Source of the DNA: an uncultured Verrucomicrobiota bacterium
GTDB taxonomy: Bacteria > Verrucomicrobiota > Kiritimatiellia > RFP12 > UBA3636
NCBI GenBank assembly: GCA_949295265.1
Contig: CASFKR010000002.1
Span: 1 to 48,424 of the forward strand
Direction: 5' to 3'
DNA length: 48,424 nucleotides
Below, piece after piece: positions 27,754 to 35,466 of this stretch (positions within the stretch are counted from its first letter, which is position 1; every line of letters starts with the position of its first letter). A model generated the notes under the pieces. The model was not told the origin of the DNA and ran no database searches. It saw only the letters and a list, made by a program, of their open reading frames with translations. The position numbers and the translations under genes are program-made.

Positions 27754-27773
27754 GTTTCAGGGGCCTCCGAAAC
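27754..27773 (-). promoter_or_regulatory. Leader hairpin B
   Basis: On the minus strand GTTTCGG pairs with CTGAAAC around a six-base loop. One G-U pair forms only in the minus-strand RNA. Compared with hairpin A, one C-G pair is replaced by T-A and one G-C pair by G-U, so the fold is kept while the sequence changes. Confidence 0.55.
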
Positions 27774-27842
27774 CGCCGGACACACCCTTCGCAACCAACA
27801 TAACCAAACCCCTGCACAAATAGCAAGTTTTTTTTTTACTAC

Positions 27843-27861
27843 ATTAGTGCTTACTTAGTGC
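27843..27861 (-). promoter_or_regulatory. Tandem half-site operator candidate B
   Basis: GCACTAAG and GCACTAAT on the minus strand, with an 11-base period, 17 bases upstream of the -35 box. They match the pair before operon A in spacing and position. Confidence 0.5.
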
Positions 27862-27934
27862 CGTCCGAAAATTTCCCGTTTCAGAACAGAAAAAAGCCCC
27901 TTCGTGGACCTCCATTTACCGATTCCGTGCGGCT

Positions 27935-28095
27935 GAGCCAGCGCAACACTCCCAGTAGCCCCACTCCCAGTGGACTCAGTAGCCCCAGCAAAAGGCACAA
28001 CCGTGCCCCCCCCAGTGGACTCAGTAGCCCCAGTAGTCCCAGTAGACCCAGTGGCCCCATCCTGCGGTGAGACGTCACGTTGCGCCGCAGGGCGT
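27935..28095. repeat. Minisatellite and palindrome block, copy 1
   Basis: From about 27949 to 28060 the sequence is built of 9-base units of the type CCCAGTAGC and CCCAGTGGA. They are interrupted by GGCACAACCGTGCC at 27994-28007 and followed by a 31-base imperfect palindrome at 28061-28091. The same block recurs at 36779-36950. In one minus frame the units read Gly-Ala-Thr and Gly-Ser-Thr triplets, but no start or context supports a gene. Confidence 0.75.
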
Positions 28096-28724
28096 GCGGG
28101 CGCAGGCGAAGGCGGCACTACGGAGCCAGCGTAGAACCGCAGGAGCGGAGCCACCGACGCAGAGGCGGGATCCGAGGACCTGATGCGGTGCCCTTCCGTC
28201 CTGCTTTTCTTTGGCAGAGACGCTGTTTTCACGGCGGAAAATGCAGAACCCCGGGCTTCCCCTGTGATGCCAGGCTTATCCCTGTATTTTTCGGGATCAT
28301 TGATCCAGATTTCTTGAAAGATGACTCCTGTAGCCTCTTTTCAAGACTAGATACTCGTGAATCGTCCGCCCGTACTTTTTCACCCGAAAGTTCAGTAAAA
28401 TAACTTTGCCGTCGCTCCCATGGTTGCGCTGACTTCGTTCAGGCGGCTCTGCCGCCGAGAAAAAGTCCTTATTTGACACCTTGGTCGGAACGGTAGTGGA
28501 GACTTCAGAAGGGGCTTCGCCCCTCCGTGTGGCTCAATTATCTTAACTCATCGCGAGGCTGAGTTTCACAACCTTCCTCCGTGTGGCTCAAAAATCCGGG
28601 ATAAGCCTGGATGCGGAAGGAGATGACATTCCGGGCGAAGACAGGTAAACTGCGCCTTATCGGATCGGTTGCCGTACGGCAAGCCATCTGGCGATGCCGC
28701 CTCTTCTGAACACGAAACAGAATC
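28096..28724. other. Long intergenic region before the GH38 gene
   Basis: No supported gene. It holds a perfect GGATCA-T-TGATCC palindrome (28294-28306), TCTTGAAA/TTTCAAGA arms (28312-28346), two direct copies of CCTCCGTGTGGCTCAA (28522-28537 and 28576-28591), and terminal inverted repeats of a possible small element (28270-28610). No confident promoter for the GH38 gene was found. Confidence 0.5.
28270..28610. mobile_element. MITE-like element candidate
   Basis: CCAGGCTTATCCC at 28270-28282 is exactly inverted at 28598-28610. The similarity extends inward through an A/T tract to about 21-22 bases with one or two differences. The enclosed 341 bases code for nothing recognisable. ATG flanks both ends, a possible three-base target duplication. 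No second copy lies in this window, so the mobile nature is an inference. Confidence 0.4.
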
Positions 28725-31700
28725 ATGAAGATTGAAGCATTTTCCGCAAAACCGGTTTCCATGGTCACTTCCGGAACGACCGGACGGCAGCGGGTCGAAC
28801 TCGCCATCCGCTCCAATTTCAACGGACACGTCAAACTCCGGGTCTTTCAGGATGACGTCCGGATCGGAGACGATTTTGACCTCGCCCTCCAGAAAGGGGA
28901 AAACAACCGGATTATCCTGGTTCCTCCGCCCGTCTCGAAGGTCATGGGTCGCATGGAACTGTACGGCGACGGAGGGGAAAAACTGGCTGCCTGGCAGAAT
29001 CCTTGGGAACCGCCGCGCCAGTGGGTCATCTATATCATCAGTTCGTCTCATACCGACATCGGGCTCCATAACTCGCCGTATTTTCAGCGTTGGCAAAGCG
29101 AGCAGTACATCGATGAGGCGGCACGGTTGTCGGATGAGGCGGAGAAACGGAATCCGCCGCTGGATTATCACTATCTGATGGAGGGAACCTGGTTCTGGAA
29201 CAATTACGGCATGGACCGCGGCAGGGACGCCGCATGCAGAATCCGCGACCGGTACATCCGGAGCGGAAAAATCGGCGTCTGCTGCGGCATTGCAGGCAAT
29301 CATACGCAGACCTTCGGACTGGAAGAAATGTGCCGCAGCGCGTATACGCGCAGACAGCTGGAAGAGCAGTGGGGGATTGACTCCCATACCATGAGCATGA
29401 TTGACAACAACGGAATCAGTTGGGCGTTGATCGCTCCGTATGCTGAAGCCGGGTACCGGAACATCATTTTCGCCCCCAATCAATGGAATCCGCTTCCGTC
29501 GACGGTCTGGCCATGCGACGTCCAGGTTCCCGGATCTGTCTGGAATCCGGATGCAAACGGAGGGGGCGCCCGCATCGATGTCCGGTATGACTCGGACGTG
29601 CCGATGGTCTTTTACTGGATGGCGCCGGACCGGGAGAAAAAGCTGCTGGTCTGGTGTTCAACCCAGTACGACTGGGGCGCGGTCCGGTTCGGGCTGCGGC
29701 CCGGTCAGGAAGCGGGATCCGCGACGATGCAAAAAATGGAAGCCTCCGTCGCGAAGACGCTTCCGCTGCTGGAATCGAAGGTTCCGTACGATCTCTGGCT
29801 CGCCGCCTGTTACGCGGATGACGAAAAACCGAGTTTACGGCTCGCTGAAACGTTCGCCGCCTGGCATGCAAAATGGAAAATTCCACAGTTCAAGCTGGTG
29901 GGGAATCCGGATGAACCGTTTGACCGGCTGCGGAGCCGCTTTGACGCACAGATTCCAACCTTGCACGGCGACATCACAGGCGGGTGGTACCAGCATCCCC
30001 TGGCCGCTCCGGATTACCTTGCCGACAAATTCAAGGCCGATCAGGCTTTGCCGACGGCGGAGAAACTTTCCGTGCTCGCCGCGCTGACAGACCCGGAATA
30101 CCGGTACCCGGCGGAATCCTTCCGCCGGGCCTGGCACGCATTGCTGCTGAACGATGAACACTCCTACGGCACGAGCGGATATCAGGGTCGGCGCGTGTAC
30201 GAAACCTGGCTGCAGCATCGCGACTGGATTGATTTTGCAGCCCGGACCGCCCGGGATGAAACCCGGAAAGCCATGGAGGCCCTCGTCTCGAACATTTCTC
30301 TCGAAACCGAATCCATCATCCTTTTCAACCCCGTCGCATTTCCCCGCAGAGAGCGCGTCGCCGTCCCGGGCCGCGGGGAATTCCTGACACCGGAAATTCC
30401 GCCGCTCGGCTATAAAGCCATTGCCGTTTCCGCCGCCGGAACGGAACAGATGAACCTTGCTCCGGTTCCAAAACCATGCGTTCTGGAGAACCGGTATTAC
30501 CGGATTGCATTTGCCTCAGACGGCTCTTTTCTCTCTGTTTTCGACAAAGAGCTGGAACATGAACTGTTCGATCCGAAGGCCCCCTTTCGCGGAAATCAGT
30601 TCGTTTACACGGACAACAACCACAAAAGTTTCCATACACCGCTGGAGAATGCCCGCTTCGAAGCCGGAGAAAACGCACTCGTCCAAATGGTCCGCATCCG
30701 GACGGCGGAACCCGTTTCCGGCGCTGCCGTGGAAATGACCGTCTCCCTGCCGGCTTATGAAAAACGCATCAATCTGGAAGTTCGCCTGGATCATGTCCGC
30801 GATCTTGTGAACCGGAACCGGTATTACCGATACGGCTATTTTGCCTTCCCGTTTCTGGTGGAACAGGCATCGCGGAAGGTGCGGCTGAACGGATGCATGG
30901 CGTCTCCCGGTCCGGAAGGCCAGACCGGACAGGGAACGGAGACCTATCTGGCGGCTCGCGAATGGTGCTGTGTTGAAAACGGGGCTTTCGGGGTTGCGCT
31001 GTTCCTGCCGGACAGTCAACTGGTGGAATTTGACCATATTCATCCGGACAAAACCGACTGCTTCCTGCAGGAAACGGGGTCTGCGGTTTACGCCTATCTC
31101 TTCAATGACTGGCTTCAGATGCATACCCCGGGAGGCTCCCATGTGAATCTGGCGTTTCGCTTTTCCATCGTGTCCTACGATGGCGATTACCGAACCTCGG
31201 GCGTTCCCGAAATGGCGGAACGCCTGACCAATCCGCTTGTGGTTCAGCTTTCTCCGCCCCATGAAGGCGTGCTCCCCGGAGAAAAAAGCTTCGCCGCTTT
31301 GCCGGACGGGATGCGCCTGCTCGCGTTGAAACGCGCGGAAGACGGCGACGGCGTCATTCTGCGCATGCAGGAAACCCGGGGCGCTTTGCGGCGGGTGAAC
31401 GGTCCGGCGTTTGCCGGCGTCTCCCCTGTCCGGGTCTCCGTTGATGAAGGGCCGTTCCCGGACACGGCGGACTGTCTGCCGTTCAGCACCGCCACCTTCC
31501 GGTACCGCGGCATCTCCATCCGGGAAGCGCCCGTTGCAGAACCGGAGCCGGGTCCTGCGCCCGCACCCGTCGGAAGCTGGTATACCGGATTGATTACCGA
31601 ACCCCGGGCCTGTTGCGGAGAGAAAGACGGACAGCTCTATTTGATTTGGGGACAGAACCGGGAAGAAAATCTTTCCCACTATGAATTGTACCGTTCCCGG

Positions 31701-31901
31701 GAGAGCGGTTTTCTTCCGGAACGGGACTCTTTTCTTGCGCGGGTTGAGCCGGGGCCTTACCGCGTTGGATTGTATGAAGATACAGGCCTGTCGACGCATA
31801 CCCGGTACTTTTATCGGGTGCGGGCGGTCAACAAGGAAGGCATTCCGGGGTCATTCAGCCGGGAGTTTTCCGGTATAACCCGGGAACCGCTGCCCGAGTA
31901 A
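28725..31901 (+). CDS. GH38-type alpha-mannosidase with C-terminal Fn3-like domain
   Basis: 1058 residues. After an N-terminal beta domain, SSHTDIGLHN near residue 108 carries the His-Asp zinc ligands of GH38. YHYLMEGTWFW, MSMIDNNGISWAL near 225 and LLNDEHSYGTSGY near 474 are further family-like positions. GH38 enzymes are retaining, zinc-dependent alpha-mannosidases. Beta domains follow the barrel, and LYLIWGQNREENLSHYELYRS to the end is a fibronectin type III-like fold. No signal peptide is seen, so a cytoplasmic or periplasm-free role is likely. No Shine-Dalgarno site precedes the ATG. It lies divergent from operon B, and its base composition looks less GC-rich than its neighbours. Confidence 0.8.
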   Translation: MKIEAFSAKPVSMVTSGTTGRQRVELAIRSNFNGHVKLRVFQDDVRIGDDFDLALQKGENNRIILVPPPVSKVMGRMELYGDGGEKLAAWQNPWEPPRQWVIYIISSSHTDIGLHNSPYFQRWQSEQYIDEAARLSDEAEKRNPPLDYHYLMEGTWFWNNYGMDRGRDAACRIRDRYIRSGKIGVCCGIAGNHTQTFGLEEMCRSAYTRRQLEEQWGIDSHTMSMIDNNGISWALIAPYAEAGYRNIIFAPNQWNPLPSTVWPCDVQVPGSVWNPDANGGGARIDVRYDSDVPMVFYWMAPDREKKLLVWCSTQYDWGAVRFGLRPGQEAGSATMQKMEASVAKTLPLLESKVPYDLWLAACYADDEKPSLRLAETFAAWHAKWKIPQFKLVGNPDEPFDRLRSRFDAQIPTLHGDITGGWYQHPLAAPDYLADKFKADQALPTAEKLSVLAALTDPEYRYPAESFRRAWHALLLNDEHSYGTSGYQGRRVYETWLQHRDWIDFAARTARDETRKAMEALVSNISLETESIILFNPVAFPRRERVAVPGRGEFLTPEIPPLGYKAIAVSAAGTEQMNLAPVPKPCVLENRYYRIAFASDGSFLSVFDKELEHELFDPKAPFRGNQFVYTDNNHKSFHTPLENARFEAGENALVQMVRIRTAEPVSGAAVEMTVSLPAYEKRINLEVRLDHVRDLVNRNRYYRYGYFAFPFLVEQASRKVRLNGCMASPGPEGQTGQGTETYLAAREWCCVENGAFGVALFLPDSQLVEFDHIHPDKTDCFLQETGSAVYAYLFNDWLQMHTPGGSHVNLAFRFSIVSYDGDYRTSGVPEMAERLTNPLVVQLSPPHEGVLPGEKSFAALPDGMRLLALKRAEDGDGVILRMQETRGALRRVNGPAFAGVSPVRVSVDEGPFPDTADCLPFSTATFRYRGISIREAPVAEPEPGPAPAPVGSWYTGLITEPRACCGEKDGQLYLIWGQNREENLSHYELYRSRESGFLPERDSFLARVEPGPYRVGLYEDTGLSTHTRYFYRVRAVNKEGIPGSFSREFSGITREPLPE

Positions 31902-32330
31902 GCCGCCGCCGCAGCAGCAGCGCCGCAGTAGAGAAAGAGACAGCGCAGCGAGCCGTAGACACGACGAACACGACGAACACGACGAACACGACAAACAGGA
32001 CGGCTCGTTGCTGCACCCCGCCATTTCTGCCTGCGCAGAGCCGCCGCAGCAGCGCAGCGTCGCCACCATTATGACCCTGAAGGGGTCGAACGGTCTTCCA
32101 AAGGATGAGCGAAAGGAGTCCTGGTGCACGGATATGTGGAAAAGCCCTCCGGGCAGGAGTAAATCACCACACGGACTTTCCATGTACCCCGGAAAAGTCC
32201 AACCCTCGCGCGACTTCGCTCTGTGCTTCTGCGTCTCTGCGGGAAACAAAAACCCCTTTCGCGCGACTTCGCTCTGTGCCTCTGCGTCTCTGCGGGAAAC
32301 AAAATCCCCCCGGATGCCGCATCGGACCGC
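31902..32330. other. Repeat-filled intergenic region after the GH38 gene
   Basis: No gene. Around 31955-32000 a 9-base ACGACGAAC unit is repeated. 32051-32116 matches the dispersed GAAGGGGTCGAA repeat family. 32207-32304 holds two 45-base direct copies of a CGCAGAG-type repeat. Confidence 0.6.
32207..32304. repeat. Two direct copies of a 45-base CGCAGAG-type repeat
   Basis: 32207-32251 and 32260-32304 are nearly identical, starting CGCGCGACTTCGCTCTGTGC and ending in GGGAAACAAAA. The reverse strand reads as runs of CGCAGAGACGCAGAGGCACAG. Repeats of this style occur between genes in many environmental genomes. Their function is unknown. Confidence 0.8.
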
Positions 32331-32365
32331 AAAAACAAAAAGACTGAGCGGCAAGCCGCTCAGTC
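32331..32365 (-). terminator. Intrinsic terminator of tRNA-Leu
   Basis: An 11-base perfect stem (GACTGAGCGGC) with a two-base loop is followed on the minus strand by TTTTTGTTTTT. It begins seven bases after the encoded CCA of the tRNA. Confidence 0.9.
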
Positions 32366-32372
32366 AAAGGGA

Positions 32373-32458
32373 TGGTGCTCGAGGCGGGACTCGAACCCGC
32401 AATCGGAAACCCGACCAGCACCTCAAGCTGGCGTGTCTGCCAATTCCACCACCCGAGC
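32373..32458 (-). tRNA. tRNA-Leu (anticodon GAG)
   Basis: 86 bases including an encoded CCA. The acceptor stem GCTCGGG pairs with CTCGAGC (one G-U), the discriminator is A, the D arm is TGGTGGAATTGGCAG, the anticodon loop is TTGAGGT between CCAGC and GCTGG, the variable arm is long as in class II tRNAs, and the T arm is GCGGGTTCGAGTCCCGC. The layout matches bacterial tRNA-Leu(GAG), which reads CUC and CUU. Confidence 0.97.
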
Positions 32459-32480
32459 ACGGGGTTGGATAACGGGTAGA

Positions 32481-32509
32481 AGGATAGCAAACGGCCATTC
32501 CCGAGGCAA
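32481..32509 (-). promoter_or_regulatory. Promoter of tRNA-Leu
   Basis: TTGCCT and TATCCT on the minus strand are separated by exactly 17 bases, with the -10 box 22 bases upstream of the tRNA. The spacing and position fit a sigma-70-type stable-RNA promoter. Confidence 0.7.
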
Positions 32510-32808
32510 GCGGAAAATTCCGTTTTCCGATTTCTTCGAATATTTTTCGCTCTCAGAGCGGTAAATCACAGAATCTTAATCCCTGTTTTTCACCGCCGGA
32601 TTCCGCTGCCGGTCCCGGAGACGCCCCTGCAGCGAAAGCGCCGGAACCCCTGCCGCTTCCATGCCTTTTATCTATTTTGAGATATGCGAAGAAAGTATTT
32701 GTTATTTCAGAGCCGTTCTTTATGCTGTTGAATGAAGCGCGGGAACAGGGCCGGCAAAGACCGCCCGTCCGAACGTTTCCTTTCCTCACCCTTTTTCCAT
32801 TCTGAACC

Positions 32809-33834
32809 ATGCAAAACAAAACTGCCGCCGTCATGACTGCCGCTGCTATCCTCGGAGCCGCCGCTCCAGCCGCTGACCTCATCACCGAATGGGACAAGAC
32901 TTTTCCCAAGAGCGACAAGGTTCACCACGAAAAAGTCACCTTCCCCACCCGCTTCGGTACAACGCTGGTCGCCGACCTCTACCGTCCCGTCGATGCGGAA
33001 GGCAAACTGCCCGCCATCGCCGTTTCGGGTCCGTTCGGCGCCGTCAAGGAGCAGTGCTCCGGGCTGTACGCGCAGACGCTCGCCGAGCGCGGCTTTCTGA
33101 CCATCGCCTTCGACCCCTCCTACACCGGCGAGTCTTCCGGTACGCCCCGGTATGTGGCGTCCCCCGACATCAATACCGAGGATTTCTGCGCCGCCGTTGA
33201 CTTTCTCTCGCTGCACGAACAGGTCGACCCCGACCGCATCGGCATTCTCGGCATCTGCGGCTGGGGCGGCTTTGCGGTCAATGCCGCCGCTGCCGATCCG
33301 CGCATCAAGGCCGCCGTCGCCTCCACCATGTACGATATGACCCGCGCCGCCGCGCAGGGATACTTTGACGCCACGGACGCCGATGCGCGCTACGCCATGC
33401 GCAAACAGCTCAGCGCCCAGCGCATCACCGATGCCCGCACCGGAACCCCGGCCCGCGCCGGCGGCGTTGTCGATCCGCTTCCGGAAGATGCTCCGGTCTT
33501 CGTCAAGGACTATTACGCCTACTACAAGACGCCCCGCGGCTACCACCCGCGCTCCCTCAACTCCAATGACGGCTGGAATGTGACCTCCGTCATCTCCCTC
33601 ATGAACGGCCACATCAACTACTGGGCATCCGAAATCCGCAATGCGGTTCTCATCGTCCATGGCGAAAAGGCGCACTCCCGGTATTTCGGGGAGGACACCT
33701 TCAAGAAGCTCAAGGGCGACAACAAGCGGCTCCTGATTGTGCCCGGCGCCTCGCACACCGACCTCTACGATCAGGTGAACATCATCCCGTTTGATGAAAT
33801 CACGGCCTTCTACCGCCAGTATCTGGTGAAATAA
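32809..33834 (+). CDS. Secreted alpha/beta hydrolase (dienelactone-hydrolase-like)
   Basis: 341 residues with a signal peptide ending near APAADL. The alpha/beta-hydrolase core is clear: LPAIAVSGPFGAVKEQ, GFLTIAFDPSYTGES, DRIGILGICGWGGFAVNAAAADPRIKA, VLIVHGEKAHS and GASHTDLYD (His). The expected G-x-S-x-G elbow reads GICGWGG, so Cys may be the nucleophile or the enzyme may differ in chemistry. Relatives are common in gut Bacteroidetes and are annotated as YcjY-like hydrolases. No Shine-Dalgarno site precedes the ATG, but a pyrimidine-rich tract does. It is 21 bases upstream of the flavin reductase, probably one transcript. Confidence 0.8.
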   Translation: MQNKTAAVMTAAAILGAAAPAADLITEWDKTFPKSDKVHHEKVTFPTRFGTTLVADLYRPVDAEGKLPAIAVSGPFGAVKEQCSGLYAQTLAERGFLTIAFDPSYTGESSGTPRYVASPDINTEDFCAAVDFLSLHEQVDPDRIGILGICGWGGFAVNAAAADPRIKAAVASTMYDMTRAAAQGYFDATDADARYAMRKQLSAQRITDARTGTPARAGGVVDPLPEDAPVFVKDYYAYYKTPRGYHPRSLNSNDGWNVTSVISLMNGHINYWASEIRNAVLIVHGEKAHSRYFGEDTFKKLKGDNKRLLIVPGASHTDLYDQVNIIPFDEITAFYRQYLVK

Positions 33835-33855
33835 GCCCCTCCGGCGGTTTTCCCC

Positions 33856-34392
33856 ATGAAAAACGTCCTTGTCATCTCCTCCTCTCCGCGCAAAGGCGGC
33901 AATTCCGACCTCCTCTGCGAACGCTTCGCCGAGGGCGCCCGGGATGCCGGGCATGCGGTCACCCTGATCCGCCTCGCCGAAAAGCCGGTTGCCCCGTGCC
34001 TCGGGTGCTACGCCTGCAGCGGCGGCAAACCCTGCGTCCGCAAAGATGGCGCGCCCGCCATTGTGGACGCCATGCTCCGCGCGGATGTCATCGTGCTGGG
34101 CACCCCCGTGTACTTCTACACGATGAGCGCGCAGCTCAAGGCACTCATCGACCGCACGGTGATGGTCTTCCCCCGCATCGTCAACAAGCGCTTCTGGTAC
34201 CTCATGACGATGGCCGATGAAGACGAAACGAAGTTCGCCGGAACGCTCGCCGCGCTGCGCGGCTTCGTCGAATGCTGCGAGGGCTCCGTCGAAAAAGGGT
34301 ATCTGGGGGCTCCGGGCGTCTACGAAAAAGGCGCCGTGCGCGATACGCCCTTCTACGGGCGCGCTTACGAACTCGGCAAAGCCCTCGCGTAA
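33856..34392 (+). CDS. Flavodoxin-fold NAD(P)H-dependent FMN reductase
   Basis: 178 residues, complete for the family. SSSPRKGGNSDLL at residues 8-20 is the FMN phosphate loop, CLGCYACSGGKPC near 50-62 resembles the cysteine motif of iron-sulfur flavoproteins, and LGTPVYFYTMSAQLKALIDR near 82 is the second flavin contact. The role is redox, with the partner unknown. The gene follows the alpha/beta hydrolase closely and ends before a strong terminator. The pyrimidine-rich sequence TTTTCCCC rather than a Shine-Dalgarno site precedes the ATG. Confidence 0.85.
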   Translation: MKNVLVISSSPRKGGNSDLLCERFAEGARDAGHAVTLIRLAEKPVAPCLGCYACSGGKPCVRKDGAPAIVDAMLRADVIVLGTPVYFYTMSAQLKALIDRTVMVFPRIVNKRFWYLMTMADEDETKFAGTLAALRGFVECCEGSVEKGYLGAPGVYEKGAVRDTPFYGRAYELGKALA

Positions 34393-34433
34393 AACCCACC
34401 CGCAGGCACGCAGAAAGCACCTCGCCCCTGCCC

Positions 34434-34475
34434 GGAACCGGCCGTTCGCCGATGCGGACGGCCGGTTCCTTTTTT
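34434..34475 (+). terminator. Intrinsic terminator after the flavin reductase
   Basis: GGAACCGGCCGT pairs perfectly with ACGGCCGGTTCC around a 12-base loop and is followed by six T residues. It separates the plus-strand pair from the convergent HD-domain gene. Confidence 0.9.
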
Positions 34476-34491
34476 CCTGCACACGGATGCG

Positions 34492-34998
34492 TCAGGCGTC
34501 GCGCGCCGCCGCGTAGCAGGCTTCCAGGAGCGCCCGCCCCGTCGCCGTCCGGAAAAGCGTCCGCTTCATCGTCCGGATATTCTCCGGGGAGGCATTCATT
34601 TCATCGGCATTCACGAGGTAATCCGCCCCCAGCAGAATCTGGTAGTCCGGACCGTCCACTCCGGCGGGCGTGTGGTGGTGCCCGACCAAATAGACAATCC
34701 GCTCGCGCATCGCTTCGGAGAGACCGCTGTCGCTCAGGAACGTGCGGGTCAGGCCGATTCCCTCTTCTTCCTGTTTCTTCCCGTTCGAGTTTCCATATTT
34801 GACGCGGCAGAGCGGACAGGCGATATCGTGCACGATGGCGGCGATTTCAACGGTGGTGCGGACATCATCCGGCACGCCCTCGCCGATGGCGATGGTGCGC
34901 GCATAGGCGTAGACCTTGAGGAAGTGGTTGATGTCGTGCAGATTTCCTTCGGAAAAGGCGATCATTTTTCGCATCAGTTCCGCCGTCAATTTATCCAT
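34492..34998 (-). CDS. HD-domain phosphohydrolase
   Basis: 168 residues. HDINHFLKVY (about 21-30), AAIVHDIACPLC near 53-64, LVGHHHTP near 103-110 and ILLGADYLVNADE give the H...HD...H...D metal-binding order of the HD superfamily. Such small stand-alone HD proteins hydrolyse nucleotides or related phosphates, and the substrate is not predictable here. GGAG lies seven bases before the ATG. The gene is transcribed away from the DksA-like gene. Confidence 0.85.
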   Translation of the reverse strand: MDKLTAELMRKMIAFSEGNLHDINHFLKVYAYARTIAIGEGVPDDVRTTVEIAAIVHDIACPLCRVKYGNSNGKKQEEEGIGLTRTFLSDSGLSEAMRERIVYLVGHHHTPAGVDGPDYQILLGADYLVNADEMNASPENIRTMKRTLFRTATGRALLEACYAAARDA

Positions 34999-35466
34999 GG
35001 TGAATCTCCGGTCGATTCTGGTTCTGTGCCGATTCCCCTCATTCTACACAAATTGCGTCCGCTTGCCTCTCCGCCTCACACCCGGGGTCTCTGCACCCGG
35101 CTCTTCCTGCCGTCCACCTGGCCGATTCTGCAGCCGCCCGGCAGCGGATTCCGCGCTCCGGTTCGGGTGAAATGCGACAAAACCGGCACCCCGCCTTCAC
35201 CGAAAATGCGCATTGACAGCCCGTTTTCGCGCGCGCGCCCGCAACTATAAATGCGTTCGGGTTCCGTCCGTTGCGCCGCACGCCGCACGCCGCACGCCCC
35301 GATGCGAATTCCTTTATTTTCCGCTCCCAGAGCGGATTTTAAAGAAATTATACGCCGCTAAATTTTCGCGTTGACGTTTCAAATTTTCTTTTGTTACAAT
35401 CCCAGCCCAACCGCGTACTTTCGCACCCTTTTCGTGCCCTGACAGGAACCCGAGGAGGACCTGACC
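34999..35466. other. Intergenic region with the promoter of the DksA-like gene
   Basis: Divergent spacer between the HD gene and the DksA-like gene. No gene is seen. 35321-35335 holds CCGCTC-cca-GAGCGG, a small inverted repeat flanked by TTTT runs. A well-formed promoter follows at 35371-35400. Confidence 0.6.
35371..35400 (+). promoter_or_regulatory. Promoter of the DksA-like gene
   Basis: TTGACG at 35371-35376 and TACAAT at 35395-35400 with an 18-base spacer, or TTACAA with 17. The spacer is A/T-rich. The transcript start would be near 35407, about 60 bases before the ATG. Confidence 0.7.

Larger units (their letters stand above)
27667..27881 (-). promoter_or_regulatory. Promoter, leader and first codons of operon B, homologous to leader A
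   Basis: Tandem half-sites lie at 27861-27843, followed by a run of ten A residues, -35 TTGCTA (27826-27821), an 18-base spacer and -10 TATGTT (27802-27797). The predicted transcript start is near 27790, followed by a hairpin at 27773-27754, an A-rich tract and the ATG at 27693. Each element has a counterpart at 8781-8990. There is no Shine-Dalgarno site in the roughly 97-base leader. Confidence 0.7.

Noticed and set aside
27855-28232. Minus-strand frame with Gly-Ala/Ser-Thr repeats as a collagen-like gene
   Set aside because: It is mostly the minisatellite block, which recurs in another non-coding space. It lacks a ribosome-binding site, and its 3' end runs into the operator of operon B.
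32207-32304. CRISPR array
   Set aside because: Only two 45-base copies separated by eight bases, with no further spacers and no cas genes. This is a direct repeat, not an array.
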